Shown here: positions 21,621 to 33,098 of the stretch, piece by piece | Layout of the letters: each line of letters opens with the position of its first letter | Position numbering within the stretch: the first letter of the stretch is position 1 | Origin: Ipomoea triloba | Taxonomy: Eukaryota; Streptophyta; Magnoliopsida; Solanales; Convolvulaceae | Direction: 5' to 3' | Length of the DNA stretch: 64,000 bases | Assembly: GCF_003576645.1 (NCBI RefSeq) | Contig: NC_044917.1 | Coordinates: 5,994,945 to 6,058,944, forward strand | Program-made: the position numbers and the translations under genes | Notes under the pieces: generated by a model | Databases searched by the model: none | The model's input: only the letters and a program-made list of their open reading frames with translations | Told to the model about the DNA's origin: nothing

Positions 21621-22012
21621 GTATTCTTTCTCCTGCTATTCCTACTCTCATACCCCTTCAGCATAATTAATTTTTTTCACTCACTCCCCAATTGCCGATT
21701 AATTTTAAAAATTGTCTAGATCTTTGCCATTTGATTCCTCTTTTTTTCAGTCTCAATGCCAGGCTGGTCTCTGTTTTGCGTTCAAATATATGCACATCAA
21801 GCTGCTATTCTTCTACTTATTTGTTTGCAACTGAGATTTCACATATGATTATGTGCCTGTCGAGCAATCTAATTCAATCATAGAATGCAGTTTTAAAGCT
21901 TTGTTTCATAAATTTTTTCGAAAGATGTCCATAAGGCCCCCCTTTTTTGCGTCTATGGTAATCCATTTCTATGAATTTTCAGGTTGCATTTAACCAATAC
22001 GTAAGAACCAAA

Positions 22013-25000
22013 ATGGGATTCTCTCGAGGTGTTAAACGTCCCATTGAGATCCTGTACAAGAGGTTAAAGGGCCCTTTACAATTCGGGCATGAGTACTCCA
22101 CCCTGACAATCAGAGGAAATATCACTAACAAAATTGGTGGAAGTACAAACTTATATACCTCCAGATATGCTAGTGGGAGCTTTGAATTTGGATTCCCCGC
22201 TAGGAGATACTCAACTGATGTTTCTGCTTTAGACCAGATGGGTTTGATAAAGCTCCTGAGGGAACGAACCAGTGCACCCATAAAAGAAGTCAAGGCTGCT
22301 CTTGTTGGGAGCAATTGGGACATTGGCAAGTCTGAAACCTTGTGTGCTGTGTATGATTTTGTATTTCCTTAGAATAACCGTTGTGCTGGTTCTTCAATGC
22401 AGAGGTGGCACAAAAAGAACTAAGAAAAAGAGGAATGGTTCTGGCGTCAAAGAAGTCATCTCGAACTGCTGCTGAAGGTTTTCTTGCTTTAGCACAGAAT
22501 GAAAGAAAGGCTGCTCTAATCGAACTTAACTGTGAAACAGATTTTGTTGCAAGGAATGAAATTTTTCAGTATTTGGTTAGTAAAAATCTTCGTGATCCTA
22601 GATCAAGGTTGAAAGCACTTACAGCTGTTTTGTACTTAATGAAAAAGTTTAATTCAAAGTTTGAACATTTGAGATAATTAAAAAAGAGGAGAGCAGATTG
22701 CTTGCATGACATGTGCTTATTTATTGTATTTCGTTGCATTTCTAAAAGTTCTCCAGGATCCTTTTTGTTCTCTCACATCTTTCTCCTCTATCTCATGGCA
22801 ATGCTTGTTCTCTTAATGCAAATCATGTAGGCTTTATCTTTGGCAAAATCAGCATTGTGTGTTGAGGGCTCACAACTGGCATCTGGTACACTTCCTTTTG
22901 GACCTGAATATTTGGAGGTAAGAGGTCTTTATAGCCTTTTGGCAAGTAAATGATAAGGAATTTTCATTCAATAAACAGATGAATTTTTGCAATTCTTTAT
23001 TTTTTGGCTATAACTTTTGTGTTTAAAAAGCTATTTTGGCCCAAAATGATTTCTCATATCAGAAAGTTTAATTACTTTATCTGCCTTATTAGCTTCCATT
23101 TTTTACACTTACATAGCTAAATCTATTTGACACTAGCAGTTGTATTGAGGACACCATGTTCTATGTTTGGCTTCTTTTGAGTATGAGTTCTTGGTTTATA
23201 CATTTGCACTCTTTCCTATGGAATTATTCCAATTTTCTGTTTTGATTTTTTTTTTCTGCTTTTGTTGCTTCGAAGTGTTCGTATCTAGTCTTTATTTACC
23301 TTTTTCTATTGCGTTCTTTTTGCTAATAAACCTTCTATTTAATTTATCCTGTAATATGTCATTTTGTATTCTTGTGTCTCTAAGTGAAAATACACGCGTA
23401 TCAAATAAAAAATGACCTTAACTTTGACTGCAGGATGTGAAGCTTAGTCTTGATCACCCCAAATTAAATGGAGAGAAAACTGTTCAAAATGCAATAACTG
23501 AACTGGCTGCAATGATGGGGGAAAATGTTAAACTTAGAAGGGGCTTTGCAATAGCCCATCCCTCACAGGGTGTCATGTCTACATATTTACATACCAGCCC
23601 CCAGCAAGGTACATGGTTAAAATCCTTGCTTTAAATGAAGAGGATGTCATTAAGCATAACTTGGTAGTCTTATGTTGAGTTAATGATAGCTCGGCTGTTG
23701 ACAAGAATTTTGCAGGCATTGGACGCATTGCTGGGATTTTATCTCTTGAAGTAGAGGATGCAAATACTCCCTTGGATGCTGTTCAGCGCATTGGATCAGA
23801 ACTAGCAATGCATGTAGTGGCAGCAAAGCCATTGTTCTTAACCAAGGAAGATGTTTCTTCTGATGCACTAGACAATGAACGCGAGATTCTCAAATCGCAG
23901 GTAGCAATTGGAGTAAATATGTGACATTTCATTCTTGTTGGATTTAACTTTAGCAGTTAAGTAATCCACTGGAACTTACTAAAGAAATCTGGACTTTCAA
24001 TATCGAGTTCTTATTTGTACGTTTTCAGCTTTGGAGGAAGTGGCCTCTCTCTCTCTCTCTCCCTCTCTACTATAACCTCAAAGAATTACTATATACTAGA
24101 AAACCTGGACCATTGAGATGATGTTAGGCCTCTTAATCTTTGAAAACTTCTTTTGTTCTTGACAGCATATAGTCTCAAAAACTGCAACTTAGCTTGTCTA
24201 TAATACAAGTATATTTTCTTCTTATAAAGTTTAGTAAAGTCAAATGAGGAAAACATGTATTTTGTTCATTTTTAGGCGGAAAGTACAGCCAAATCTGCAA
24301 TGGCTATAGAGAAAATGGTTGAAGGTCGCCTGCGGAAATACTATGAGGATGTAGTATTTTTGGAGCAGAAATTTGTTGTGAATGACAAACTAAATGTAAA
24401 GGTAAAGTCCTTTTTTTTCCTACCTAAGTTATTTGTATCATTACCATCTTTCCCCACTCCCAGAAGGCCTTGGGTTTTTTCATTCCCTTGCCTGTCTCAA
24501 ACATTGTACTGCATTGATTCTCTATCTGCAAGGGAATTATTAATTGGAATTTCTAGTTGCTACTAATAATAGATAGTTTCATTATGATATCACTGTATCT
24601 AGATTCTGTTTATTCACATTGTTTAAGCACATTACTTTTGAGGTGTGTACATCTATATCAAGTTAACTCTAACTAGCTGACTCCCCAACAAAATCTTGCA
24701 GACATTATTGAGTAATCTATCCAAGGAAGTGGGTTCACCTGTAAAGATAGGAAGCTTTCTTAGAGTGGAAGTCGGAGAAGGCCTTCAGGGGTAAATGTTT
24801 CCCATTCCTTAGGACTGACTGTTTTCCAAGGATTCTAGTTGTTGCTATTATAAACTAATAATCATTTATACCCCACTATTCAATACTTTGGTTAGTAGTT
24901 AGTATATGGTTTATTTTTGTTTCATCAAATTTTCTAAGATCCTGTATTGAATTTAATGACCTATTCTGATAAATAGCCAGTGTAAGTAGTCAAGGTATTT

Positions 25001-25762
25001 AGCATTTACAAGTTTATGGGTAATTGCACATTTAGTGATAGATGAAATGCGATATTTTGTTTCAGCATCCTTTTTTTCTATTCTTCACTTTTATGTTTTA
25101 ACCTAAGAGGTCACTTAAAGCTGTGGTATTCAGGAGGTGAACATTATAAGGTAAATTAGGGGGGTGGGGGTGGGGGGTGGTTAACATTTTTCATTTCCAA
25201 ACTTCATTCCAAAGCCGCGTTTCTATTCCCTCCTCACTTTCTAGTTATTATGATGACTATGTAGGATGGAATTTGGCTATATTTTCTGATAATGGAATTG
25301 ATTTTAATAAATTCAATGACGATCTAATTACAAAATAGATAGAAAACTATGATATGGAGACTCGGAGACTCTTGTGCAAAGATGATATTTTGGCTTTGTT
25401 TGGAAAAGAGGAGAAAGTTAGATTTCATTCTATGTTTTGAACCTAGTCATACTAACTGGAAGATTCAAAGAACATTCCATATTCTTCTTTCAAGTTCTCT
25501 TACAACCATTATATCATTTGATGTGCAGATATAGACTTTCATTTGCACTACACATGTTTTTCATTTCTTCATCTAGTAAAATTTTCTGTATTGGTGTATG
25601 AGTTGTAAATGGAGCAGATTTTTGATAGCTGCGAGTCATATACAATTAGCTCTTCTCAATGATTTACATCTGCCATATCTTAAATTCCTTTTCACTCGTC
25701 TTTCCTTAACTTGCAGGCTTGAAGAATGTAGTGGCACTGAACCTTCAGCTCAGGCAGCTTGA
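22013..25762 (+). CDS. EFTS: Mitochondrial translation elongation factor Ts
   Basis: Nucleotide exchange factor that recycles EF-Tu in organellar protein synthesis. Eight coding exons join in phase to 397 aa: 22013-22325, 22403-22575, 22831-22917, 23434-23608, 23716-23900, 24276-24401, 24702-24790, 25717-25762. The N-terminus MGFSRGVKRPIEI and the next 60 residues are basic and Ser/Tyr-rich, a mitochondrial presequence. Then come the UBA-like domain (LLRERTSAPIKEVKAALVG), the EF-Tu contact motif NCETDFVARNE, and two dimerisation subdomains with MHVVAAKPLFL and VGSPVKIGSFLRVEVGEGL. Length and order match the plant mitochondrial protein. The first intron needs a GC donor (G/GCAAGT at 22326). 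It converges with LHCA3, about 570 bp between stop codons. Confidence 0.95.
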
Positions 25763-26333
25763 TTTGGGCAGCAATTTTCATGCGTTGAAGCCTATAGCAA
25801 ATTTTATTTCATATTGCGCTTTTCCCTTGACATTAAGAACCTTGCTCGCTAGTTATGCTTTTAATCTTTTAAATTCTTTACATAACTGGTTCCTGACTTC
25901 CTTCTATGGATAACTTATTTCTCCAAAGTGCACAAACCTTTGATAAAGAGGGTTAATGCGTAGGGCTTTGAAGTGAAATTTCCTTGTATTTTGTCTTTAA
26001 CAATATTAAACAAATAATGTAGGTTGATATCCTCGATTTATTTCAAAGTGGTTTTAAATGCAACAGTTTTTACATTTAAACTTGAATATAAGTTTTCATC
26101 CGCACTGTTAATTTATGTGGTTTGGTTCCATGGAAAATTTTCCTTGGACTTTTTCTAGTCATATTTGCCCAACTGACTGATAGATGATAATACAGTGAAA
26201 ATTTTCTGGCTACAACTCTGAATAGTTGCAGGGTTTCAATTGGTACATGTCCTTGTGGAATACAGATGACATGCAAAATAATGTCGACAGATGTTACATA
26301 TCTATGAAGAAGAAATGGTGGTTTGCTACAAGT

Positions 26334-27459
26334 TTAGTGGAATTTAAGGTTGGTCAAGATGTTGTTGTTGACAGGATCAGCCAAATGGTCAAGAAGGTTT
26401 TGGTATGGGCCAACACCAGTCACCAAACCTTGGATGAAGTATCCCAGGATGGCCAACATTGCCAATCTTCCATTCTTCACTTCCTTCAGCTTCAAATCCT
26501 TCATTGATTTCTCATCCTTTCCAAATCCAAGGGGGTTGAAGAGAGGTCCACCGGGGTATGCCGGATCGCCTGAGCCTCCTAAGCCTTTCTCTAGTCCTAG
26601 GAAGTACTGCTTCCCCATTGAACCTGGTTTTGCCCAGTCCTGGAATCTCCGGTGCTCTGCGAATCCCATGAGAGCCATCTCCAGAACGAATAGAGTGTAG
26701 GGATCAGCCCAGTAGTTGTATGTTCCTGCAGGAGGAATTACTCCGGTCTTGAACCATGGGAGGGCGGTTTCAGCTGGAATAAGCCCCGCCTTTCCAAGAA
26801 TCTCTGGTGCAATAGCCCCTGCTGCTCCCAACATGGCGAAACGCCCGTTGATGATCTCTCCATATGCTAGCCATTTCGGCTCAATGAAACCTCCGGTCCC
26901 TTCCGGGTCTGAGAGCCCCAGTGGATCAAAGCCATAGTCACCAGGAAGGCTGTGAGTATGAATTTCTTGAAATATCAGATTCATATAGACCCCATAAAGC
27001 ATCAAGAACATTCAAGTTAAATCACTTCTTGCTTAGCTTTCAATACTCGGTTTTTCATTACTCCAGTTTTCTGTTTTCTCTAATTTTTCATTTCTTGGGT
27101 CAGTAAAAGTATGTGTTCCTATAGAGCATTGAAGGGTTTTTGCATGGGAGTTTACCTGCCATCCAAGTAGCTAAGGCTCTGTTTGGATGCAAACCAGAGA
27201 GGCCTATCTGCTCCTTGCTGAAGTACAGAATTGATGTCCAGAGCAAGTAAATCAAACTTGGAGACAATATTACTGAACTAACATTAAAAGAAAGCAAATA
27301 TATATACATACATACCTTGACAGGGGGAGTAGAAGAAGAAGCCCTTACAACAAAGGAAACTTTCCTGGAAGATTGGAGAGGCCTTCCTCCAAGAACCTGC
27401 CTAGCAACCTCTGCAGAAGAGGTGATGGAAGAAGAAGAGATCAAAGCCTGTGCTGCCAT
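26334..27459 (-). CDS. LHCA3: Photosystem I chlorophyll a/b-binding protein, LHCA3 type
   Basis: Antenna protein of photosystem I in the thylakoid membrane. Three exons on the minus strand (27459-27316, 27217-27156, 26949-26334) give 273 aa, the standard length. The Ser-rich transit peptide (first ~40 residues) is followed by [20 protein letters not shown], the [12 protein letters not shown] motif, and the three LHC helices: [28 protein letters not shown] and [15 protein letters not shown]. Asn in IINGRFAML replaces the usual His chlorophyll ligand, a known mark of the red-shifted Lhca3/Lhca4 proteins. The upstream spacer has a GATAAG I-box-like motif at 27664. Confidence 0.97.
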
Positions 27460-27789
27460 CTTTGGGTGTGTGATTTTTGCAGCTGGATACTGTGGAGAGA
27501 AAGAACCCAACCTTACAACAGGTGGTAGCAAATAAGGCCACCAAGTGTGTTGTGTGGGGCAAAATGAATACGTGAAATTGTGGTGCACATAAGAATTTCA
27601 ATATTGCAGATAAAATTAGGATCTTGGTGTCAAATAGAAACACTACATGTGGCATGGTTACTGGGATAAGAGACATTGATATCACAGAAACTTATTTGGC
27701 ACCTGTGGTGGGATAGATTTGCTTCAACTTCTGGTCTTGGACTCGCGTAGATTTACCACTACTAATCGAAAAAAATCCTTATTTTTTTC

Positions 27790-27825
<36 letters not shown>

Positions 27826-28807
27826 GAAAAGAAAGTAGATAAATGAAAATTGAGAATACATCATTACATCACTTGGACAAACTGTTGACTTGATAATTAC
27901 AAAGTTGCATGTTCAGCTCTCAGTGAGAGTGGCCTATTGAATTCGAGAATTCAGTTAAAGTCACAAAACTCTATTTCCTTCGTCACTCCAAAAAAAAAAT
28001 AAAAATGCACACACACACAAATGACAACAATGTATACTATTATTGTAAAACTTTTTGTTTTATAATCTACGATGATTCTTCTTGTCAGTTTTGATTGATG
28101 AAAAAGAAATTAGGTCAAAACAATTATCTTCTAGTTGTTTTAATGAAAATGTCAGCATATTAAAAAATGTTAAAATTACTAGTGTTGGTTTTATGACTTT
28201 CGGACAGTCAACAGCTGGCCAACACAACCGTTAGAATAATGAGTATATCGAAAAAATATGGATGGAATATAGAGAATAAAAATTTGTTGTACTACTCAAA
28301 TTGCTTGTCCCCTCTCCATGGATGGGGAATATATTTAATTATTTATATAATTTTTAGGCTAAGAGGCTTACAAGGAATAGAAATCATAGATTATCTCATA
28401 TTGAGTGTCTTTGTTACATTGGGTATAAAGAGCTCAATTCTTATTGCATTATGAATAATAAACTCAATCATTATTACACTACTAACTTAATCCTTATTAC
28501 ATTACGAATACTAAGCTCAATTATTATTAAACTCCTAAGTTGCTCCGTACTGTGTATCCTTCTTGGGCTTCCTTAATCCAGTTACTTTCTTGGACCGGTC
28601 CATGTGGCCCTAGCCCTTTTAGTTGACTTGTTCGATCAATCAGCCCAATATACCATCCATCAATTAGTTTACAAAATATTCTTACAAAATATTCTTAAGG
28701 CACAAAAAGTTTACTTTTAATACTCCTCAAAAATTATAAATTGAATTATGTTATGAAAGGAGAAAAGTTTACAAGCAACAACATGATAAATTACATAGCG
28801 TATAGAG
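27460..28807. other. LHCA3 upstream region and spacer
   Basis: Contains the LHCA3 leader and promoter (27460-27720), an (AAAAG)n microsatellite (27794-27836), and a SINE-like fragment (27868-28000). No further gene is supported up to 28807. Confidence 0.5.
27868..28000 (+). mobile_element. Degraded SINE-like fragment
   Basis: ACTTGGACAAACTGTTGACTT, then AATTACAAAGTTGCATGTTC and CTCTCAGTGAGAGTGGCC, reads as a diverged + strand copy of the family on the minus strand at 35223-35449. An A run follows at 27988. No clear duplication is visible. Confidence 0.45.
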
Positions 28808-29158
28808 AGAAAGGAGAAATTTCTTATTCATATCTTCAAATGGTACATCTTACAAATGAAATATATGAGCCTATTATAGGCAACAAACTTGACTCTTCAA
28901 TTCTTATCCTCCATATAAATAAGTTCATATGTTTCATTTGTAAGATGTATCCTTTGAAAATATGAATAAGAAATCTCTCCCTTCTCTTTGTCACATATCC
29001 TTGTCATCCACTGCTTCCAATAGCTCAGCTCGCCGCCGGAGAACCTTACAGAGAGTATAGAGAAAAGGAAGAGATGTCTTATTCATATCTTTAGGAGGTA
29101 CATCTTACAAATGAAACATATGAACCTATTTACATACAAGAACATTGACTCTTCAATA
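28808..29158. repeat. Inverted and direct repeats of one unit
   Basis: TTTCTTATTCATATCTTC...TACATCTTACAAATGAAA occurs at 28818, in inverted form at 28930-28978, and again direct at 29078-29125. The units are 50-60 bp each. Two facing copies could fold into a hairpin. The wording resembles LTR ends of Copia-type elements, but no internal region is present. Confidence 0.6.
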
Positions 29159-29433
29159 CTACTTTAACAGACACTGATCATTCATTTATTCAAAAGTACA
29201 AAAATTAAAATAATGACCACACATTAATAAAATATTCATAGCAAATTAAACAATTTTAAAATCAATATTTAATTAAAGAATACCCATACAACCAAGAATT
29301 TGTGAAGATCCGAACCTGAAAAGAACCCGCCACCATTGACCCGCACCCGACCCAATTGTTACGCCGCAGTGCCCCACTCTCACTTTGTCAGGACTTAGGA
29401 TCCATTTCATCGGACCTCAGCGATCAGGTACAA

Positions 29434-31366
29434 ATGATGCTGCATTCACTAAAGAGATGGAGAATCCCGCCGTCCGGCATTTTGATCGGACTGACTAGGC
29501 GGTGGATATGCACCGACGGGGGAACAACCGTGATGAGCTTCGGCGATGGAAGCCACGGGGCTTTGGGCCTGCCGATGTCCATACCGGGCTTAGGCTCCGA
29601 CGCCTACGAGCCTACTCCCGTTCCAGGCCTCCCACGTGATGTCACCGGCATCGCCGCCGGCCATTTCCACTCCCTCGCCGTCACTCGTGAGGGCCATGTT
29701 TATGCCTGGGGCCGTAACACCGAAGGTCAGCTCGGTCGTGATCGTATTTCTCCTAGGTACCTCTCTTTCTCTATCTATCTAATCCATGAATGTGCATTTT
29801 GCTAATTATTGAAGAATGAGACATTTTTAGGTTTTTTTTTGTGGGTGAAATACTGTTTATTGCTCTGAATATTCAATAGCTTGTTTTGTGATTCGAGAAA
29901 ATAAACCAAAGTATCTAGTTTGAGGTGAATAAGATATCTGAGAACTTCCACTTTGCAATCTTGAACAGGTTTTGCTAAACTTATGGCCTTGAACTAAAGC
30001 ATCAGAGAAATCCAAATTCTACTGGTTCAAAATTGTAAAGAAAATTTTCATTAATGGTGGATGCTTCCTCTTTTTCTATTTGTTATTTAGCTTTGGCAGC
30101 ATTGTGCATGATATTTGCTTAAACACTGTTCCTTTGAGTAGACTGCAGTACTAACACTGGAATCCTTCTATTTTCTTTGTTGAAATGGCTGCAGAGAGAC
30201 ATGGAATGAACCAAAGAGGGTAGAAGGGCTAGAAAAAGTGAGAGTTCGAGCTGCGTTTGCCTCAGGTGTTGTGTCTGCTGCCCTTGGAGAAGATGGATCT
30301 CTGTGGGTCTGGGGAAGTTCCAAACGGGGGCAGCTAGGGCTAGGGGAAGGAATAACCGAAACTGTTGTACCCACCAGGGTTGAAACACTACTTGGAGAAT
30401 ATATAGTTAAGGTGGCCCTCCAATCATGCTTAAAGATGGAAATTTTAGTAATCCGTCTGTGTTATATCGCACTGTTGTTTTGAGTTGATTTGATATTTGC
30501 AGGTATCACTTGGTTGGGGGCATGCTCTAGCAATGACTAGAAGTGGGAAATTGTTTGGCTGGGGATACTATGCAGATGGTAGAATAGGGAAGATTGGGAA
30601 AGAGTTGGAGATCTCCCCACTGGAATCTAATTCATCTGAATTTAAATCAGTGGAAGCTGCCGAGCAGTCAGTCTTGGAAGCCATGGAGAAGGAAAAAGAT
30701 ATGCCTACTATATGGAATCCTGGTTTGGTTGAGGAGCTACAAGGTTTGAAAGTTGAAGATGTGGCTTGTGGGCTTGACCACTCTTTGGTTGTTTGCAGTA
30801 AGTCATGGTTTTCATTTACCAGTTGGCATATGCAAGCATGATGCATATAAGTTTTTGCTCAGACAAGTTTGGATTTTTGAGTTTCAGGTGATGGCACTCT
30901 GTTTAGTGGTGGAAGCAATGCATATGGGCAGTTAGGCAGGACAAATCAAGATTTGGGGATGCAGCCTGTTGACATAGGTTTACGTACCCTAAACATAGCT
31001 TCAGGTTTAGGACACTCTTTGGCTGTTTGCGAAGTTCCCTCATCAGAAGGACCAAAAGTTTTTTCATGGGGATGGAACCAAAGTTGTCAACTTGGCAGGC
31101 GAGGTCCAGGCCACATTCCTCAGCAGGTCGAGGGGCTGGATGGTGAGATACCAAAATTGGTTTCAGCAGGACGTGCACATTCCCTTGTTCTCACGGCTAA
31201 GAATGAAGTTTGGGCGTGGGGCTGTGGTAAAAATGGGAGACTAGGATTGTGCAGTTCAGCAGATGAATCTGAACCCATGTTAGTTGACTTTTCTCAAGGT
31301 TTTGAGGCTTGGGAAGCCATGGCTGGCTTAGATCATAGTCTTGTTCTTGGGAAAATCATATGTTAG
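29434..31366 (+). CDS. RCC1-repeat (RUG/UVR8-like) protein
   Basis: Four exons (29434-29756, 30195-30411, 30503-30797, 30888-31366) give 437 aa built almost wholly of RCC1 propeller repeats: SFGDGSHGALGL, YAWGRNTEGQLG, VWGSSKRGQLGL, FGWGYYADGRIG, FSGGSNAYGQLG, FSWGWNQSCQLG and WAWGCGKNGRLG. The spacing of about 50 residues fits a seven-bladed fold. ATG 29434 is the first Met in frame. The N-terminus MMLHSLKRWRIPPSG is Arg-rich and without acidic residues, as in mitochondrial presequences, so an organellar RUG-type RNA-processing role is possible but inferred. It lacks the Trp cluster context and C27 region of true UVR8. It converges with RPB12. Confidence 0.9.
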
Positions 31367-31897
31367 ATCAAATCTACAAGAATCTCAATTGTTAATTTCA
31401 ATACATAGTTGCATTTCAAAACCGAACAGCTACTTTAACTGTTTGACTTGGCTAAAATTGATCAAACAGCTAAAAATTGTATACCAAACAAGGCAAATCT
31501 CACGCAGTAGTGACAATATTCACAGCCAAGGCACTGTACTAGAGAAATATCTCTAACCAAACCCGCAATCCCCTTGTCTGAGCAATCAAGCATCATAATT
31601 CAAATTGAGCAAATGCAAGCAGAAAAGTGATAGAAAATTGACACAAGACACCAAAGATGACTAACATTCAACTATTCAAGTTTCACAATGGCACAGCCCA
31701 CATTTGCAGACAGAACACTGACACCGGACTCAAGAGGAAGAAGCAGTTCTACAAATAATGGTGCAATTTAAAATATAAGTACTGTACGTAATAGCGGCAT
31801 TACATGCTTAATAAGTATTGACATCTCCTTATTCACTAAGTGAGACACTTGACACCTTCCATATCAACTTCTCCAGTGTATCTCCAAACCATGAGTA

Positions 31898-33098
31898 TCA
31901 GCGTGCTTCATATTGCACAACTGCACCATAACAAAGCAGTCTCTGATTAAGCAACAAAACTGAGGAAAACTTTTATATCACTTGGATACACACAAGTCAC
32001 AGAAAATTCCATTCAACAAAACTTTAAAATCTTTACAATTCAAAAAGAGGATCACTTTTTCTGAAAATCCAACATGAAAGAGAATCCTCATCCCAGCTAT
32101 TTCCAAAAAGAATGAAACAGTAAGGGAATTATATCCAATGGACAACCCGTAATTAATGAATAGGATAGATGGATTGTCACACAAATTAAAGAATAGCATT
32201 CTAGGAGTAGCACATAGAGAAGAAGTGTGCAATATGCATAGGCTCCATAAAGTTTAAAGAGAAGATGCCAAATTGGGTGCCAACCATCCCTACACACCTC
32301 AAACCCAAGGATCAATATCTTTGTATAGTTTTCCAACAAAGATGAAGCTGGAATCTTCTCAATGAAGACCAAACACTTTCTCAAGTAGGCCCAAATTACC
32401 GAGACTAAAGTAATATACCATAAGCTCTTATTGGGATAGATTAGTCAAAAAAATATTTACAGTATGCTGTATGCCCCAGAGAAGACTGTGAAACTACCAA
32501 ATAATCTAAGCTACCTAGTAATATATCAACCACAAAAAAACAAGCATAGAACTATAGTAACAACTAATAACTAGGGGACAACTCAGCCATGTTGGTTAAC
32601 CACAAGGTTCAAAGTTCAACAGCCTATTGGACAACCTTCTCAGGCTTTTTGCCGGCTACGGTCAGGGTTTACCCAGGGTGCACCCTTGCCCAAGTGGCTG
32701 GGTTTCCCACGTCACCCAAACTAATAACCACGTGAAAATCGAGAATATTGCTCATTATACACTCTACAAGGGAAAACAATCAAGACTAAGACAGGAAGAC
32801 GGACTTTTAAGATGAAACAAAGATTGAGAAATTTGATAAACTGAAAACTAAGCAAAGGCTTACTTCTGCGGGTTCGCTTCTTGTAGAGAATACGGTAACC
32901 GCATTCACGGCACTGAATCACGTCTCCCTGCTTCAGTGTGTTCTCTTGACCACAATCTGCACACGCATAATCTCACGTCAACGATCAATCATCAAAACCA
33001 AAACCTAGAAAACAAAGAGACGTATTTATATATTTATATAGATATAAGAAGGGAATACCTCCACAGATGTAGCTGACGGGTTCCGGTTGAGCATCCAT
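31898..33098 (-). CDS. RPB12: RNA polymerase I/II/III subunit RPABC4 (RPB12)
   Basis: Smallest shared subunit of the three nuclear RNA polymerases, a zinc protein. Three exons on the minus strand (33098-33059, 32956-32864, 31920-31898) join to 51 aa, exactly the family length. The zinc site is two CxxC pairs: YICGDCG, split by the first intron, and [16 protein letters not shown] and the terminal IVQYEAR follow. The last exon has only 23 coding bases and lies about 940 bp away. The second intron contains a SINE. Short exons make this gene easy to miss in automatic annotation. Confidence 0.93.
32572..32718 (+). mobile_element. SINE-like insertion in the RPB12 intron
   Basis: CTCAGCCATGTTGGTTAAC (A-box-like), AAGGTTCAAAGTTCAAC (B-box-like), then GCCTATTGG and GGTTTACCCAGGGTGCACCC match in order the SINE at 35223-35449 read from the minus strand. 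AACTAATAAC flanks it (about 32562-32571 and 32719-32728). No A tail is left. Confidence 0.6.

Noticed and set aside
26350..26937. Plus-strand frames across LHCA3
   Set aside because: Antisense shadows of the LHCA3 third exon.
29356..29433. Extended start of the RCC1 protein at 29356
   Set aside because: The codon there is TTG, not ATG; the first in-frame ATG is 29434, which gives a presequence-like N-terminus.
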